Part shown: positions 41,473-50,429 of the stretch, piece after piece
How positions within the stretch are numbered: position 1 is the stretch's first letter
Layout: each line of letters starts with the position of its first letter
Virus record (IMG/VR): IMGVR_UViG_3300032296_003307
Span: 1-64,000 of that record
DNA from: a virus
DNA length: 64,000 bases
Reading direction: 5' to 3' (one strand)
Program-made: the position numbers and the translations under genes
Notes under the pieces: generated by a model
Databases searched by the model: none
What the model saw: the letters and a program-made list of their open reading frames with translations, nothing else
Told to the model about the DNA's origin: nothing

Positions 41473-42022
41473 AATCAACACCTTCAAATGCAAAGTAGTT
41501 TTAGAAGGTGCTTCAGAATCCTCGGCTTTAGCTCGTTTAGTAGTTGAAGGAGAAAACCACAATTTAATGTTTGATGGTAAAATCAAGGATGGAATTTGTG
41601 AGGTAAACATTGGTAAATTTAAAAACTTTGATAATTTCAAAGGCAAAGGTATCATGAAATTAGAGGTTGTGGCAGATGATGTTTATTTTACTCCCTGGAG
41701 ATCAGATTACATGATAGAACAATCCAAAAATGTGTTTGTTGAAATGATAGATGAAAAAACCTCTTCAAAACCACTTGTAGAAGTAACAGAGGTTTCTTAT
41801 ATTGATTACGATACTAAAAAAGTTAATTCTGATACCAACGGAGAAAAGATATATAAAAAGCTAGTTAAAGAAAACATTGATTTTACAAAATATCCCTCAT
41901 TGGATGTTATGTTAAAAACAAATAAAACAGCAAAAAATATCGTTAAAAACCACATTTTAGAAAACCAAATCTCAGGAAAAGTATTAGAATCAACTTTAGA
42001 ATATCTTGTAGATAAATTTTAA
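41450..42022 (+). CDS. Tail/virion-associated protein of unknown function
   Basis: A 190-residue protein with an N-terminal beta-sandwich-like part (KVVLEGASESSALARLVVEG and KGKGIMKLEVVADD, ending YFTPWRSDY) and a helical C-terminus. Similar proteins occur in the neck-fibre region of T4-like phages, from memory. No catalytic motif. Confidence 0.45.
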   Translation: MFKLYTDKINTFKCKVVLEGASESSALARLVVEGENHNLMFDGKIKDGICEVNIGKFKNFDNFKGKGIMKLEVVADDVYFTPWRSDYMIEQSKNVFVEMIDEKTSSKPLVEVTEVSYIDYDTKKVNSDTNGEKIYKKLVKENIDFTKYPSLDVMLKTNKTAKNIVKNHILENQISGKVLESTLEYLVDKF

Positions 42023-42033
42023 GTTGAAAACTA

Positions 42034-43584
42034 ATGCCATTCAATTCAGGGTCAATAACTGATTTTACTAATACAGCCATAAGTAATACCTACCAAAGGG
42101 TAGTTCAAACTGATGGTACATTATTGGCCGATGGTACAGGCAGTATTTTAGATAATTTAAATCTTCCTAATTTAAGCATCAGTGGTAACTTGTATGTAAG
42201 TGGTACTTTATATGCAGAAAACACAGTAACAGTTACCCAATCTTATTATTCAGGTTCTCAAATATTTGGTGACCAATTAACAGATACTCATAGATTTACA
42301 GGTTCTATTTTATCAACAGGATCAAATGTTTTTAATGGAGTAAACACCTTTACAGGGTCAGTAAATATAACAGGATCCCTAAACATAAATGGAGTTGATT
42401 ATAATCAAACTAGTGCCTCTTTTGATACTAGAATCCTAAATAACAGCTCTAGTATAGCTTTATTAAGTGGAAGCTTCGAATCATTTAGTGGTTCATACCT
42501 AATAGATAGTGCTTCTTTTAGTTCTAGTATTGCTTTCTTAAGTAGTAGTTATTTGTTTTCTAGTGCATCTTTTGACACAAGAATTTTAAACAACAGTTCT
42601 AGCATTGCTTTATTAAGTGGAAGCTTCGAATCATTTAGTGGTTCTTATTTATTAGATAGTGCCTCATTTGACACAAGAATTTTAAACAACAGTTCTAGCA
42701 TTGCTTTCCTAAGTGGTAGTTACCTATTCTCAAGTGCCTCTTTTGATACTAGAATCTTAAATAACAGCTCGAGCATAGCTTATTTATCATCTTCGTTTTT
42801 AACTTTTAGTGGTTCATACAATACAGGATCTTTTACAGGTAGTTTTACAGGTTCTTTATTTGGGACTTCTTCTTATGCACTGAATGCTTTAACAGCTTCA
42901 CATGCTCTAACAGCATCCTCTGCTGACTCATTTGTTGTAAGAAATTCATTTACAGCAAGTGGATTAAGATATCCAATAGCAGATAATGGTGAATTTTCTT
43001 TTATACAAACTGATGGTCTTGGTAATTTAAGTTTACAATATGTAAATACATTGTATGAGGTTATTGTTAATGGTGAAACAACAACCATTACAAAAGGAAC
43101 ACCAGTTTATGTATCAGGATCACAAGGTGCTAATTCAATAGTTTATAGAGCAGATGCAGGAAACCCTGCTAAAATGCCTGTAATCTATATTTCAGCCGAT
43201 AATATAGCAGCAGGAGATACAGGCAGAGGTGTTGTTTTAGGTTTAATCACCGGAGTTAATACAACAGGATATCCAGCAGGAACAGAAATATTTGTAGCCG
43301 TAGGAGGAGGTTATACAGCAACAAGACCAACAGGATCAGCAATAGTTCAGGTACTAGGAATTGTAACCAAAGAAGGAAATGGAGGACAAGGAGTAGTATT
43401 AAACCCCGGTCCTGCAAACTTACCAAATTTACCTTCAGGATCGGTTTGGGTTGGAAATAGTGGAAGTTTTCCTACAGCAGTATTAACTTCTTCTTTAAGT
43501 GTCGCTAGTGCTTCTTTTGCAATAAGTGCATCTTATGCTTTAACTGCATCTTATGTTCCAATAATAGATGGAGGAACTTTTTAA
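42034..43584 (+). CDS. Tail fibre-like protein with Ser-rich repeats
   Basis: A 516-residue protein. Residues 125-260 contain four copies of a SASFDTRILNNSSSIA.LS unit with spacers such as GSFESFSGSYL. A later region (300-480) is a Gly/Thr-rich beta domain (ITKGTPVYVSGSQGAN, GRGVVLGLITG) typical of phage fibre head domains, then ALTASY...IDGGTF at the end. It probably forms a trimeric fibre or adhesin. No chaperone gene is evident next to it. Confidence 0.6.
   Translation: MPFNSGSITDFTNTAISNTYQRVVQTDGTLLADGTGSILDNLNLPNLSISGNLYVSGTLYAENTVTVTQSYYSGSQIFGDQLTDTHRFTGSILSTGSNVFNGVNTFTGSVNITGSLNINGVDYNQTSASFDTRILNNSSSIALLSGSFESFSGSYLIDSASFSSSIAFLSSSYLFSSASFDTRILNNSSSIALLSGSFESFSGSYLLDSASFDTRILNNSSSIAFLSGSYLFSSASFDTRILNNSSSIAYLSSSFLTFSGSYNTGSFTGSFTGSLFGTSSYALNALTASHALTASSADSFVVRNSFTASGLRYPIADNGEFSFIQTDGLGNLSLQYVNTLYEVIVNGETTTITKGTPVYVSGSQGANSIVYRADAGNPAKMPVIYISADNIAAGDTGRGVVLGLITGVNTTGYPAGTEIFVAVGGGYTATRPTGSAIVQVLGIVTKEGNGGQGVVLNPGPANLPNLPSGSVWVGNSGSFPTAVLTSSLSVASASFAISASYALTASYVPIIDGGTF
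42412..42790 (+). repeat. Four diverged direct repeats in the fibre gene
   Basis: Copies begin near 42412, 42562, 42658 and 42732, each encoding SASFDTRILNNSSSIA.LS. Copies 2 and 3 are nearly identical in DNA, which indicates recent expansion or conversion. Confidence 0.75.
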
Positions 43585-43592
43585 TATTTATA
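43585..43592 (+). promoter_or_regulatory. TATTTATA box
   Basis: Located 4 nt before the ATG at 43597 and directly after the previous stop. Confidence 0.5.
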
Positions 43593-43596
43593 AACA

Positions 43597-46371
43597 ATGA
43601 GCAGTACCATAATAATAAAAAATAGTGCAACTTCGGGAAGTGTTCCACCATCTTTGGTACAAGGTGAATTTGGTATTAATGTTTACGATGGTAAATTATA
43701 TTACGGAAGTGGTTCAGGAAATGTTGTAAAAGAATTTAATTCTTCCTCTTATGCAAGTTTTGCTGTAAGTGCCTCTTATGCTGCAACCTCTTCCTATGCA
43801 AACAATTTTAATGTAGCAGGAACTTTAACAGCTTTAAGTGCCTCTATAACTTATTTAGTAAATGTTTTTGAAACATCATCAACAATTTATTCTTCCGGTT
43901 CAAACCAATTTGGTGATGATGCAAGTGATTTACAAACCTTATACGGTACAGTAGATATAAAAACAGGTCCTGTTTTAATATCAGGCTCTTTAATTACAAC
44001 TGGTTCAAATACTTTAATAGGAAACACTTTCTTAACAGGTAGCTTAAATGTAACAGGTTCCACTACTCAAGTAGGAAACAATACTTTATTAGGAAACACT
44101 TCTTTATCAGGTAGTATTATAATATCAGGATCACTTGGAACAAATAATCCAACAGTTAAAATATACGGTGATACAACACATGATGGATATATCCGTTTTG
44201 ACCCAGTATCAACAAATATTGATAATACAATATCTGCCTCTTATATTTATGTTTCTGGCTCTACAAACGATTTATACTTTTCTCAAAATGGTAATGGATA
44301 TAATAATACAACTCGTTTAAGATGGTTAGAAGGTAATTTATATACAGGTTTATTAAATGGAGGTGTAATTACAACCCAATCAGCTACTGTTTATCAAATA
44401 TCAAGTGGTAGTGGTATTATTGTTGATTTAAATGCAAGTTTAAGTGATAACCCATACCCAACAATACAATATTTAAATTGGGGAAATTTATCAGCAAGTA
44501 TTGCTGCTTTTACAGCATCTTATCAACAAGCCTTTGTTGGTATTGATTCAACAAATAATATTTTTGCACAAGGAGAACCGTTTACAAATGGTCAATTTGA
44601 TAGTATAATCAATATTGGTAATGTATTATTTCAAAATGGATCTACAATTAACGGTGTTAAAACACAGCCTTCAGTAGCATACGGCTTTGAACAACAACAA
44701 AACATATTTAATAGAGCATTTGGACCTTTAAAACTTTCAGGCTATACTTTAGCACCAAGTGCTTCCTCAACAGGCAGTCTTATAGTTGGAAGTGGTACCG
44801 CTTATGCTCCTGGTTCCAATTATATAAATGACCCAAATGAATCCTTCTATACCGTTGATAGTGGAACTAATATATCTAAAATATTTAGATACTATCAATC
44901 AGGATCTACTTGGGTTTATTTAACAAATGCTGGTGCTGGATATCCAACAATAGATCCAACTCAATATTCTAACAACGGTACTTTAACTGGAGTAGGTGCT
45001 GGTAATTGGTCTATACAAAGGTGTTTTTGGTATCCTAATTCAGTAACAAAAGCAATTGTTGTTTATTATGGTAATGCTATTTATCCAACAGAGGCAGAAG
45101 CTTTAGCAAATATTAGTTTTGAATCATTTACTGAAGCACCAAACACAGCAGCCAATGCCATTTATCTTGGTGCCATTATTATAAATCAAAATGGTGTATT
45201 TACAAATACTAATACTTTTACAATTTATCCTAGTGGTTTATTTAGACAAGTAGGAGGATCTGGTGGGGGAGGTTCAATAATAACAACCACTTTATCAGGT
45301 TTATCTGATGTAAATATTTCTGGACCAACCGATGGTCAGGCTTTAGTTTATAATGCTACTGCTTTAAAGTGGGAAAACGAATCCTATTTTTCAGGCTCTA
45401 TTTCAGGAAATGCTGCAACAGCAACAAGTGCCTCTTATGCAACAACAGCCTCTTATGTTTTAAATGCTGTAAGTGCCTCATTTGCTACTACTGCTTCTTT
45501 TTCCACAACTTCTCTAACAGCTTCTTTAGCTTTAAGAGCATCAGGATCATTAACAGGTAGTTTATTAGGAACAGCCTCTTATGCCTCTCAGGCCTTAAGT
45601 TCATCTTTTGCAACAACAGCCTCTTATGTTGCAAATGCCTCATCTTTCCCTTTTACAGGTTCAGCCATCATAACAGGAAGTCTAAGTGTTATAGGACCTT
45701 CCACAGTAACTGGTTCTTTTACAGTAATAACTGGCTCCTCTATTGAATTACAAGTTACAAACACAGGAGTAAAAATAGGAAATGCCTCAACCGATACTCA
45801 TACAGTAACAGGTTCTCTACAGGTTGCAGGACAAACCCGTATTTCAGGTTCCTTCAACACAGCAATTTCAGGAACCATTTTAACAGTAGTAGGATCAGGC
45901 TCTACACAACCAATCTTTACTGTTCAAGGTTCTCAAGGTGAATTATTCTCAGTAACAGATTCACTTTCAGGATCTTTATTCAGTGTAAACGATATTTCAG
46001 GTTTACCAATCTTGGAAGTATTTTCAAATAGTACCACAAACATGGGTAACTATTTGGCTCCAGCCCTTTACACAACAAACAAAATAACACAAACCAATTC
46101 AGGTTCGTTTGTTGTTTATAGTTTACCAACAGCCTCTTACGATGGAGCATTTTATGATTACACAGTAAGATCAGGCTCTAATGCAAGAGCAGGTCAAATT
46201 ATGGCAATTTGGAGTGGCTCTTCTGTAAACTTTACAGAAACAACTACAACATCTTTTGGAGATACTTCAGCAATAAACTTTATAGTTATAGTAACAGGTT
46301 CAAATATGGCTTTAACAGGTTCTTCAGCAACAGGTTCTTGGACAATTAAAACAATAATAAGGAGTATATAA
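43597..46371 (+). CDS. Large tail fibre/adhesin
   Basis: A 924-residue protein. The N-terminus (IKNSATSGSVPPSLVQGEFGINVYDGKLYYG) is a common phage fibre domain. Several SASYATTASY-type Ser/Ala/Thr/Tyr repeats follow at residues 45-70 and 600-690, with GSL.VTGS repeats between. Residues 225-560 form a large beta domain with GYEQQQN-like and FWYPNSVTKAIVVYYGNA segments. Attachment to the host surface is inferred. Confidence 0.6.
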   Translation: MSSTIIIKNSATSGSVPPSLVQGEFGINVYDGKLYYGSGSGNVVKEFNSSSYASFAVSASYAATSSYANNFNVAGTLTALSASITYLVNVFETSSTIYSSGSNQFGDDASDLQTLYGTVDIKTGPVLISGSLITTGSNTLIGNTFLTGSLNVTGSTTQVGNNTLLGNTSLSGSIIISGSLGTNNPTVKIYGDTTHDGYIRFDPVSTNIDNTISASYIYVSGSTNDLYFSQNGNGYNNTTRLRWLEGNLYTGLLNGGVITTQSATVYQISSGSGIIVDLNASLSDNPYPTIQYLNWGNLSASIAAFTASYQQAFVGIDSTNNIFAQGEPFTNGQFDSIINIGNVLFQNGSTINGVKTQPSVAYGFEQQQNIFNRAFGPLKLSGYTLAPSASSTGSLIVGSGTAYAPGSNYINDPNESFYTVDSGTNISKIFRYYQSGSTWVYLTNAGAGYPTIDPTQYSNNGTLTGVGAGNWSIQRCFWYPNSVTKAIVVYYGNAIYPTEAEALANISFESFTEAPNTAANAIYLGAIIINQNGVFTNTNTFTIYPSGLFRQVGGSGGGGSIITTTLSGLSDVNISGPTDGQALVYNATALKWENESYFSGSISGNAATATSASYATTASYVLNAVSASFATTASFSTTSLTASLALRASGSLTGSLLGTASYASQALSSSFATTASYVANASSFPFTGSAIITGSLSVIGPSTVTGSFTVITGSSIELQVTNTGVKIGNASTDTHTVTGSLQVAGQTRISGSFNTAISGTILTVVGSGSTQPIFTVQGSQGELFSVTDSLSGSLFSVNDISGLPILEVFSNSTTNMGNYLAPALYTTNKITQTNSGSFVVYSLPTASYDGAFYDYTVRSGSNARAGQIMAIWSGSSVNFTETTTTSFGDTSAINFIVIVTGSNMALTGSSATGSWTIKTIIRSI

Positions 46372-47171
46372 TGGCTTTTAACTATAGTCCTAAGGTAATT
46401 ACAGATGGATTGGTTTTGTATTTAGATGCTGCCAATACAAGATCTTATCCTGGTTCAGGAACAGCTTGGAATGATTTAAGTAGAAGTGGAAACAATGGTA
46501 CTTTAGTAAATGGACCTACTTTTAATTCGGCTAACTTAGGTTCGATTGTTTTTGATGGTACAAATGATTATTCAGAAGTAACAAGCAGAAATACAAACTT
46601 AGAATTTCAACCAACAAGTGGTTATTCCTGTATGGTTTTTTATAAAAGTACTGCAACCTCTACTACTAATGGAGCTTTAATTTCAAATATGGTTTCAAGC
46701 CCACCATATCAAGGATGGGATCTTTGGTTTAATACATCTATCAGTAATACTATAGCTATGCATCTTATTTCATCATGGGGTGGTAATGCTATTAAGGTAG
46801 CTGTTGACTATAATTATTCAACTTATACTAATCAATGGTTATGTTTTGGTTATACTTATGATGGTTCTTGTCCTACTACAACACAAGGTACTTTAAATAG
46901 TGTAGATTTTTATTTAAATGGACAATTATATACTTCCGGAAAACAATTAGGTGAATCTACAGCAGGTTTTGGAGACGGATTTAATACCTCCTCAGAAACT
47001 ATAACTTATAATACTTCTCAAAGATTTAGAGTAGCAAGTAGATGGCTTTCAGGAACATATTCAGCGGGATGTCCTGCTACAATAGGAACAATACTAGTAT
47101 ATAATAGAAAACTACCATCATCTGGAATGTTACAAAATTATAACGCCTTAAAAGGCAGATTCGGACTATAA
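46371..47171 (+). CDS. LamG/concanavalin-like adhesin, copy 1
   Basis: A 266-residue protein. The start TDGLVLYLDAANTRSYPGSGTAWNDLS, then NNGTL.NGPTFNS and SIVFDGTNDY, is the LamG-like jelly-roll pattern of surface-binding proteins. The C-terminus ends ILVYNRKLP...NYNALKGRFGL. It begins at the stop of the large fibre gene (ATGA-type overlap). Two paralogues follow, at 47175 and 48214. Probably a carbohydrate-binding virion protein. Confidence 0.65.
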   Translation: MAFNYSPKVITDGLVLYLDAANTRSYPGSGTAWNDLSRSGNNGTLVNGPTFNSANLGSIVFDGTNDYSEVTSRNTNLEFQPTSGYSCMVFYKSTATSTTNGALISNMVSSPPYQGWDLWFNTSISNTIAMHLISSWGGNAIKVAVDYNYSTYTNQWLCFGYTYDGSCPTTTQGTLNSVDFYLNGQLYTSGKQLGESTAGFGDGFNTSSETITYNTSQRFRVASRWLSGTYSAGCPATIGTILVYNRKLPSSGMLQNYNALKGRFGL

Positions 47172-47174
47172 ACA

Positions 47175-47903
47175 ATGGCAGGCAGAATAGCATATTACGG
47201 TGGAATAGTAACAAATGGTTTAGTCCTAGATTTGGATGCAGCCAAAAAAGATTCTTATCCCGGTACAGGAACAGCTTGGAATGATATTAGTGGAAATAGA
47301 AACAATGGTACGTTAATTAATGGTCCTACGTTTAATTCAAGTAATGGAGGTTCAATTGTGTTTGATGGGACAAATGATTATGTGAACTGTGGAAATAATA
47401 GTTCAATAAACATAACAGGAATTGAATTAACATTATCTGCTTGGATCTATAGAACAGCAACAAATCCTAATAGTTACTATAGAAGAATTATAGAAAAAGC
47501 AGCCGCTTATCCTGCTTTACAATATTCATTAGTTACAACCCCTCCCGAAGCTTCATCCGGTGAAGGTAGAGTATTATTTGATTTATATATTAATAATTCA
47601 TTACCTACTTCTGTAATAGGTTCAACACAACTTCAATTAAATACTTGGTATAATGTTATTGCAACTTATGATGGTAGTTTTAGAAGAATATATTTGAATA
47701 GTGTTATTGATGGACAATTAGCAACAACAGGAAATATATCATCTACAGTTTCAAGTTTAGTACTAGGAGACTACCTTTCAGGAGCAGGAACATCATATGT
47801 TTGGAATGGAAGAATAGCTAATACTCAAATCTACAACCGTGCTTTAAGTGCAACAGAAATAACTCAAAACTACAACGCCTTAAAAGGCAGATACGGACTT
47901 TAA
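47175..47903 (+). CDS. LamG/concanavalin-like adhesin, copy 2
   Basis: A 242-residue paralogue of the previous protein: TNGLVLDLDAAKKDSYPGTGTAWNDIS, NNGTL.NGPTFNSSNGGSIVFDGTNDYV, and the same YNALKGRYGL end. The middle is divergent and likely forms the ligand site. 3 nt gap to the previous stop. Confidence 0.65.
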   Translation: MAGRIAYYGGIVTNGLVLDLDAAKKDSYPGTGTAWNDISGNRNNGTLINGPTFNSSNGGSIVFDGTNDYVNCGNNSSINITGIELTLSAWIYRTATNPNSYYRRIIEKAAAYPALQYSLVTTPPEASSGEGRVLFDLYINNSLPTSVIGSTQLQLNTWYNVIATYDGSFRRIYLNSVIDGQLATTGNISSTVSSLVLGDYLSGAGTSYVWNGRIANTQIYNRALSATEITQNYNALKGRYGL

Positions 47904-47905
47904 AA

Positions 47906-47913
47906 TATTTATA
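47906..47913 (+). promoter_or_regulatory. TATTTATA box
   Basis: Located 8 nt before the ATG at 47922. Confidence 0.5.
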
Positions 47914-47921
47914 ATAAACCA

Positions 47922-48212
47922 ATGGAAGAAACAACATTAGAATTACAAGAGTATGACAACAGAGAATTTATGATTTTCTCCGTTACCGAATTAGATCAAA
48001 TAGACTTTACTCAAGTTTTAGAAACATCAATCGATACAGTAAGAAAATCTGTTGACGGATTAAAAACATTTGTAAAATGGGATGGACCTATTATTCCTTC
48101 ATCAGTGGAGGCTTTAACTACAAAGGAAGGTCCTTACACCTATGAAGAAATTTTACAAATTTTATCTACCCCTGAGTGGACAGATCCAAACCCATTTCCT
48201 TTAGGAGTTTAA
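47922..48212 (+). CDS. Small protein between LamG paralogues
   Basis: A 96-residue acidic protein with TSIDTVRKSVDGLKTFVKWDG and a late EEILQILSTPEW segment. It lies between two LamG copies. It may assist fibre assembly, as small proteins placed in fibre clusters often do; nothing in the sequence proves this. Confidence 0.4.
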   Translation: MEETTLELQEYDNREFMIFSVTELDQIDFTQVLETSIDTVRKSVDGLKTFVKWDGPIIPSSVEALTTKEGPYTYEEILQILSTPEWTDPNPFPLGV

Positions 48213-48213
48213 T

Positions 48214-48951
48214 ATGAGTACCGTACAAGGAGGTCAAGGAAATATTGTAACAAGTGGATTGGTTCTAAATCTAGATGCAGCCAATCCAAGAAGTTACTTA
48301 CCTCCTTATAATGGAACTACTTGGAGAGATCTATCAGGAAATGGCAACAATGGTACTTTAACCAACGGACCTACTTTCAATAGTGGGAATGGAGGGAGTA
48401 TTGTGTTTGATGGAGTGGATGATCGTGTAACTGATACAGATACAAATTTTCCAAGCGGAGGAAACAGTAGAACATTTTCAGTCTGGTTTAAAACACCTTC
48501 CTCGCTTCCTGGAGCAAGTGATATTCCTATGTTTTTAACATATGGTACTTATGATTTCAACAAGAGTATGTTTTTTGGATGGGAAGGAAGAAACTTCCCC
48601 GGTATTACTTTTCCTTATAGACTTATGGTTTCAAATTACGGAAATCAAGTTTATAGCAATACAGCTCTTTCTACTAATACAATTTATAATGCCACCGTTA
48701 CAAAAACCTCAGGAAGCGAATTTTATACTTTCTATTTAAACGGAGTTGCTGATGGAACTAATACTTGGACGGGAGGATCTTATACTACCACTAACACTGT
48801 ATTAAATGGATCTTCTAACATTGGAGGAAATACTTTTAGCGGACAATATTTAAAAGGTAATTTATACAATATGCTAATCTACAACCGTGCCCTCTCAGCC
48901 TCAGAAGTCAACCAAAACTTCCAAGCCACTCGAGCACGTTTTGGAATTTAA
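48214..48951 (+). CDS. LamG/concanavalin-like adhesin, copy 3
   Basis: A 245-residue third paralogue: TSGLVLNLDAANPRSYLPPYNGTTWRDLSG, then NNGTL.NGPTFNSGNGGSIVFDGVDD, and LIYNRALSASEVNQNFQATRARFGI at the end. Copies 2 and 3 share the SxxE(I/V)xQN end. Likely another receptor-binding variant. Confidence 0.65.
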   Translation: MSTVQGGQGNIVTSGLVLNLDAANPRSYLPPYNGTTWRDLSGNGNNGTLTNGPTFNSGNGGSIVFDGVDDRVTDTDTNFPSGGNSRTFSVWFKTPSSLPGASDIPMFLTYGTYDFNKSMFFGWEGRNFPGITFPYRLMVSNYGNQVYSNTALSTNTIYNATVTKTSGSEFYTFYLNGVADGTNTWTGGSYTTTNTVLNGSSNIGGNTFSGQYLKGNLYNMLIYNRALSASEVNQNFQATRARFGI

Positions 48952-48954
48952 TAA

Positions 48955-48962
48955 TATTTATA
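48955..48962 (+). promoter_or_regulatory. TATTTATA box
   Basis: Located 27 nt before the ATG at 48990. Confidence 0.5.
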
Positions 48963-48989
48963 ACAAACCTGGAAAGTGAAAGGTAACTT

Positions 48990-49388
48990 ATGCCAAACGA
49001 ATTTATAATAAGAAATGGACTTGTTGTCCAAAGTGGTACAACCACAATAACCGGTTCGGTAACAGCAACTGGAGACGTTGTAACACGAACCCAACTAAAA
49101 TCAATGTATCAAGCCGGAGATGAAGGTGGAGAAATTTTTCTTAGTACTCCTGCTACTAATACAACTATACCTAATGGTGTAACTATAGATGTTTACCAAA
49201 ATAGGTTTAGAATATTTGAACAAGGTGGATCAGCTAATGGATATTACCTTGAGATGCCATCAGGAAGTGCAGGTGTAGGAACAAATTTAAGCCCAATAGG
49301 ATTTACAGGTAATGTTCCTATTGCTGGAAATCCTCCTGGATTTCAAACCTTAACTTTTAGTAACGGTATTTTAATTAGTGTATCTTAA
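48990..49388 (+). CDS. Small fibre-type protein
   Basis: A 132-residue protein. The start EFIIRNGLVVQSGTTTITGSV is the typical phage fibre N-terminal beta pattern. The rest is Gly/Thr/Asn-rich. A minor fibre or adhesin subunit is inferred from this and the neighbours. Confidence 0.5.
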   Translation: MPNEFIIRNGLVVQSGTTTITGSVTATGDVVTRTQLKSMYQAGDEGGEIFLSTPATNTTIPNGVTIDVYQNRFRIFEQGGSANGYYLEMPSGSAGVGTNLSPIGFTGNVPIAGNPPGFQTLTFSNGILISVS

Positions 49389-49400
49389 TTGATTTAATAA

Positions 49401-49408
49401 TATTTATA
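49401..49408 (+). promoter_or_regulatory. TATTTATA box
   Basis: Located 7 nt before the ATG at 49416. Confidence 0.5.
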
Positions 49409-49415
49409 ACAAAAC

Positions 49416-50117
49416 ATGGCTTTAAATCTCTCAAAAACAGGTATATCAACCTCACAAACTATTGAGGCATGGCACGTTACCCAAAGTATTGATGCTTTAA
49501 CTGGAGTAGAAGCATACAATATTACGATTTCTGGTTCTTTTACTTTGAATGGAGGAACCACAGGAAGTGGATGGTTTACTAATGCAGTATCATCTTCAAG
49601 AGCAATAGATGCTACTTTTGCTGATAGTGCCTATATTACTTCTTCTGTAGCAACTTCCCCATTAGCTATAGCATTATTTAATAGTACTTCTTCAAACAAT
49701 GCTACTTTTAGGTTTGATAACGATGATTTAAAATATCAACCTTCAAACAATACATTGTATGTTACAAATTTAGTAGGAACAGCTTCATTGGCAACAACAG
49801 CAAGCTATACTTCAACTGTAGGATCAGCCAATACTGTAGCAGGAACTATAGTTCCAAGTGGTAGTAGTCCTATTACAGCTAATTTAAATTTTATAGCTGG
49901 AGCAACACAAACAGATGCTTCAATAACACCAACAGCAACAGTAGTATTACCTGCTTTAATTGGAAAAACTTTAGGACAAAATTGTTTTGTAACTATTGGA
50001 GTTACAGGAAGTGCAGCCACTGATTTAGTTGTTGTGAGAAATTTATTAGGAGCCAATTTAACATTTGATTCAGCGAACGCAAATACAGATTTTTATTATC
50101 ATATAATTTACACATAA
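49416..50117 (+). CDS. Fibre-type structural protein
   Basis: A 233-residue Ser/Thr/Ala-rich protein. TSQTIEAWHVTQSIDALTG near residue 12, then GSFTLNGGTTGSGWFTNAVSSSRA, then a beta-type C-terminus. The pattern is that of short fibre proteins. It is 2 nt upstream of the next gene. Confidence 0.5.
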   Translation: MALNLSKTGISTSQTIEAWHVTQSIDALTGVEAYNITISGSFTLNGGTTGSGWFTNAVSSSRAIDATFADSAYITSSVATSPLAIALFNSTSSNNATFRFDNDDLKYQPSNNTLYVTNLVGTASLATTASYTSTVGSANTVAGTIVPSGSSPITANLNFIAGATQTDASITPTATVVLPALIGKTLGQNCFVTIGVTGSAATDLVVVRNLLGANLTFDSANANTDFYYHIIYT

Positions 50118-50119
50118 AC

Positions 50120-50371
50120 ATGGAAAAACAAGTTTTAACACAAGAAGAGTTACAAGAACTAACAAACTTACGTACAAAAAGAGATCAAATTATGGCCGAT
50201 TTTGGATACATTGAACTCCAAATTCAAGAGCTAGAATTGGTAAAAGAAACCTTAGTTGAAAATCTTTCGGCTTTAAAAGCAGAAGAAGCACAATTAGGTA
50301 CAATGATACAAAACAAATATGGAAAAATCTCAGTAAATATGGAAACAGGAGAAATTACTTCTGTAGACTAA
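50120..50371 (+). CDS. Small coiled-coil protein
   Basis: An 83-residue protein that is almost entirely a Leu/Glu-rich coiled coil (TQEELQELTNLRTKRDQIM to ALKAEEAQLG), with a short beta-type end. Such small proteins lie near fibre genes in large phages and may be trimerisation or assembly aids. Function unknown. Confidence 0.45.
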   Translation: MEKQVLTQEELQELTNLRTKRDQIMADFGYIELQIQELELVKETLVENLSALKAEEAQLGTMIQNKYGKISVNMETGEITSVD

Positions 50372-50390
50372 TTTTTGAGGTTCCCTGCCA

Positions 50391-50398
50391 TATTTATC
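50391..50398 (+). promoter_or_regulatory. TATTTATC box (variant)
   Basis: Variant of the TATTTATA box, 31 nt before the sheath ATG at 50430; the longest spacing in the set. Confidence 0.35.
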
Positions 50399-50429
50399 AT
50401 AGAATAAAACAAATTATAATTTAAAGAAC

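Noticed and set aside
42412-42790. Regular repeats that could suggest a CRISPR array
   Set aside because: Repeats are in phase with a fibre gene, diverge at synonymous positions and have unequal spacing.
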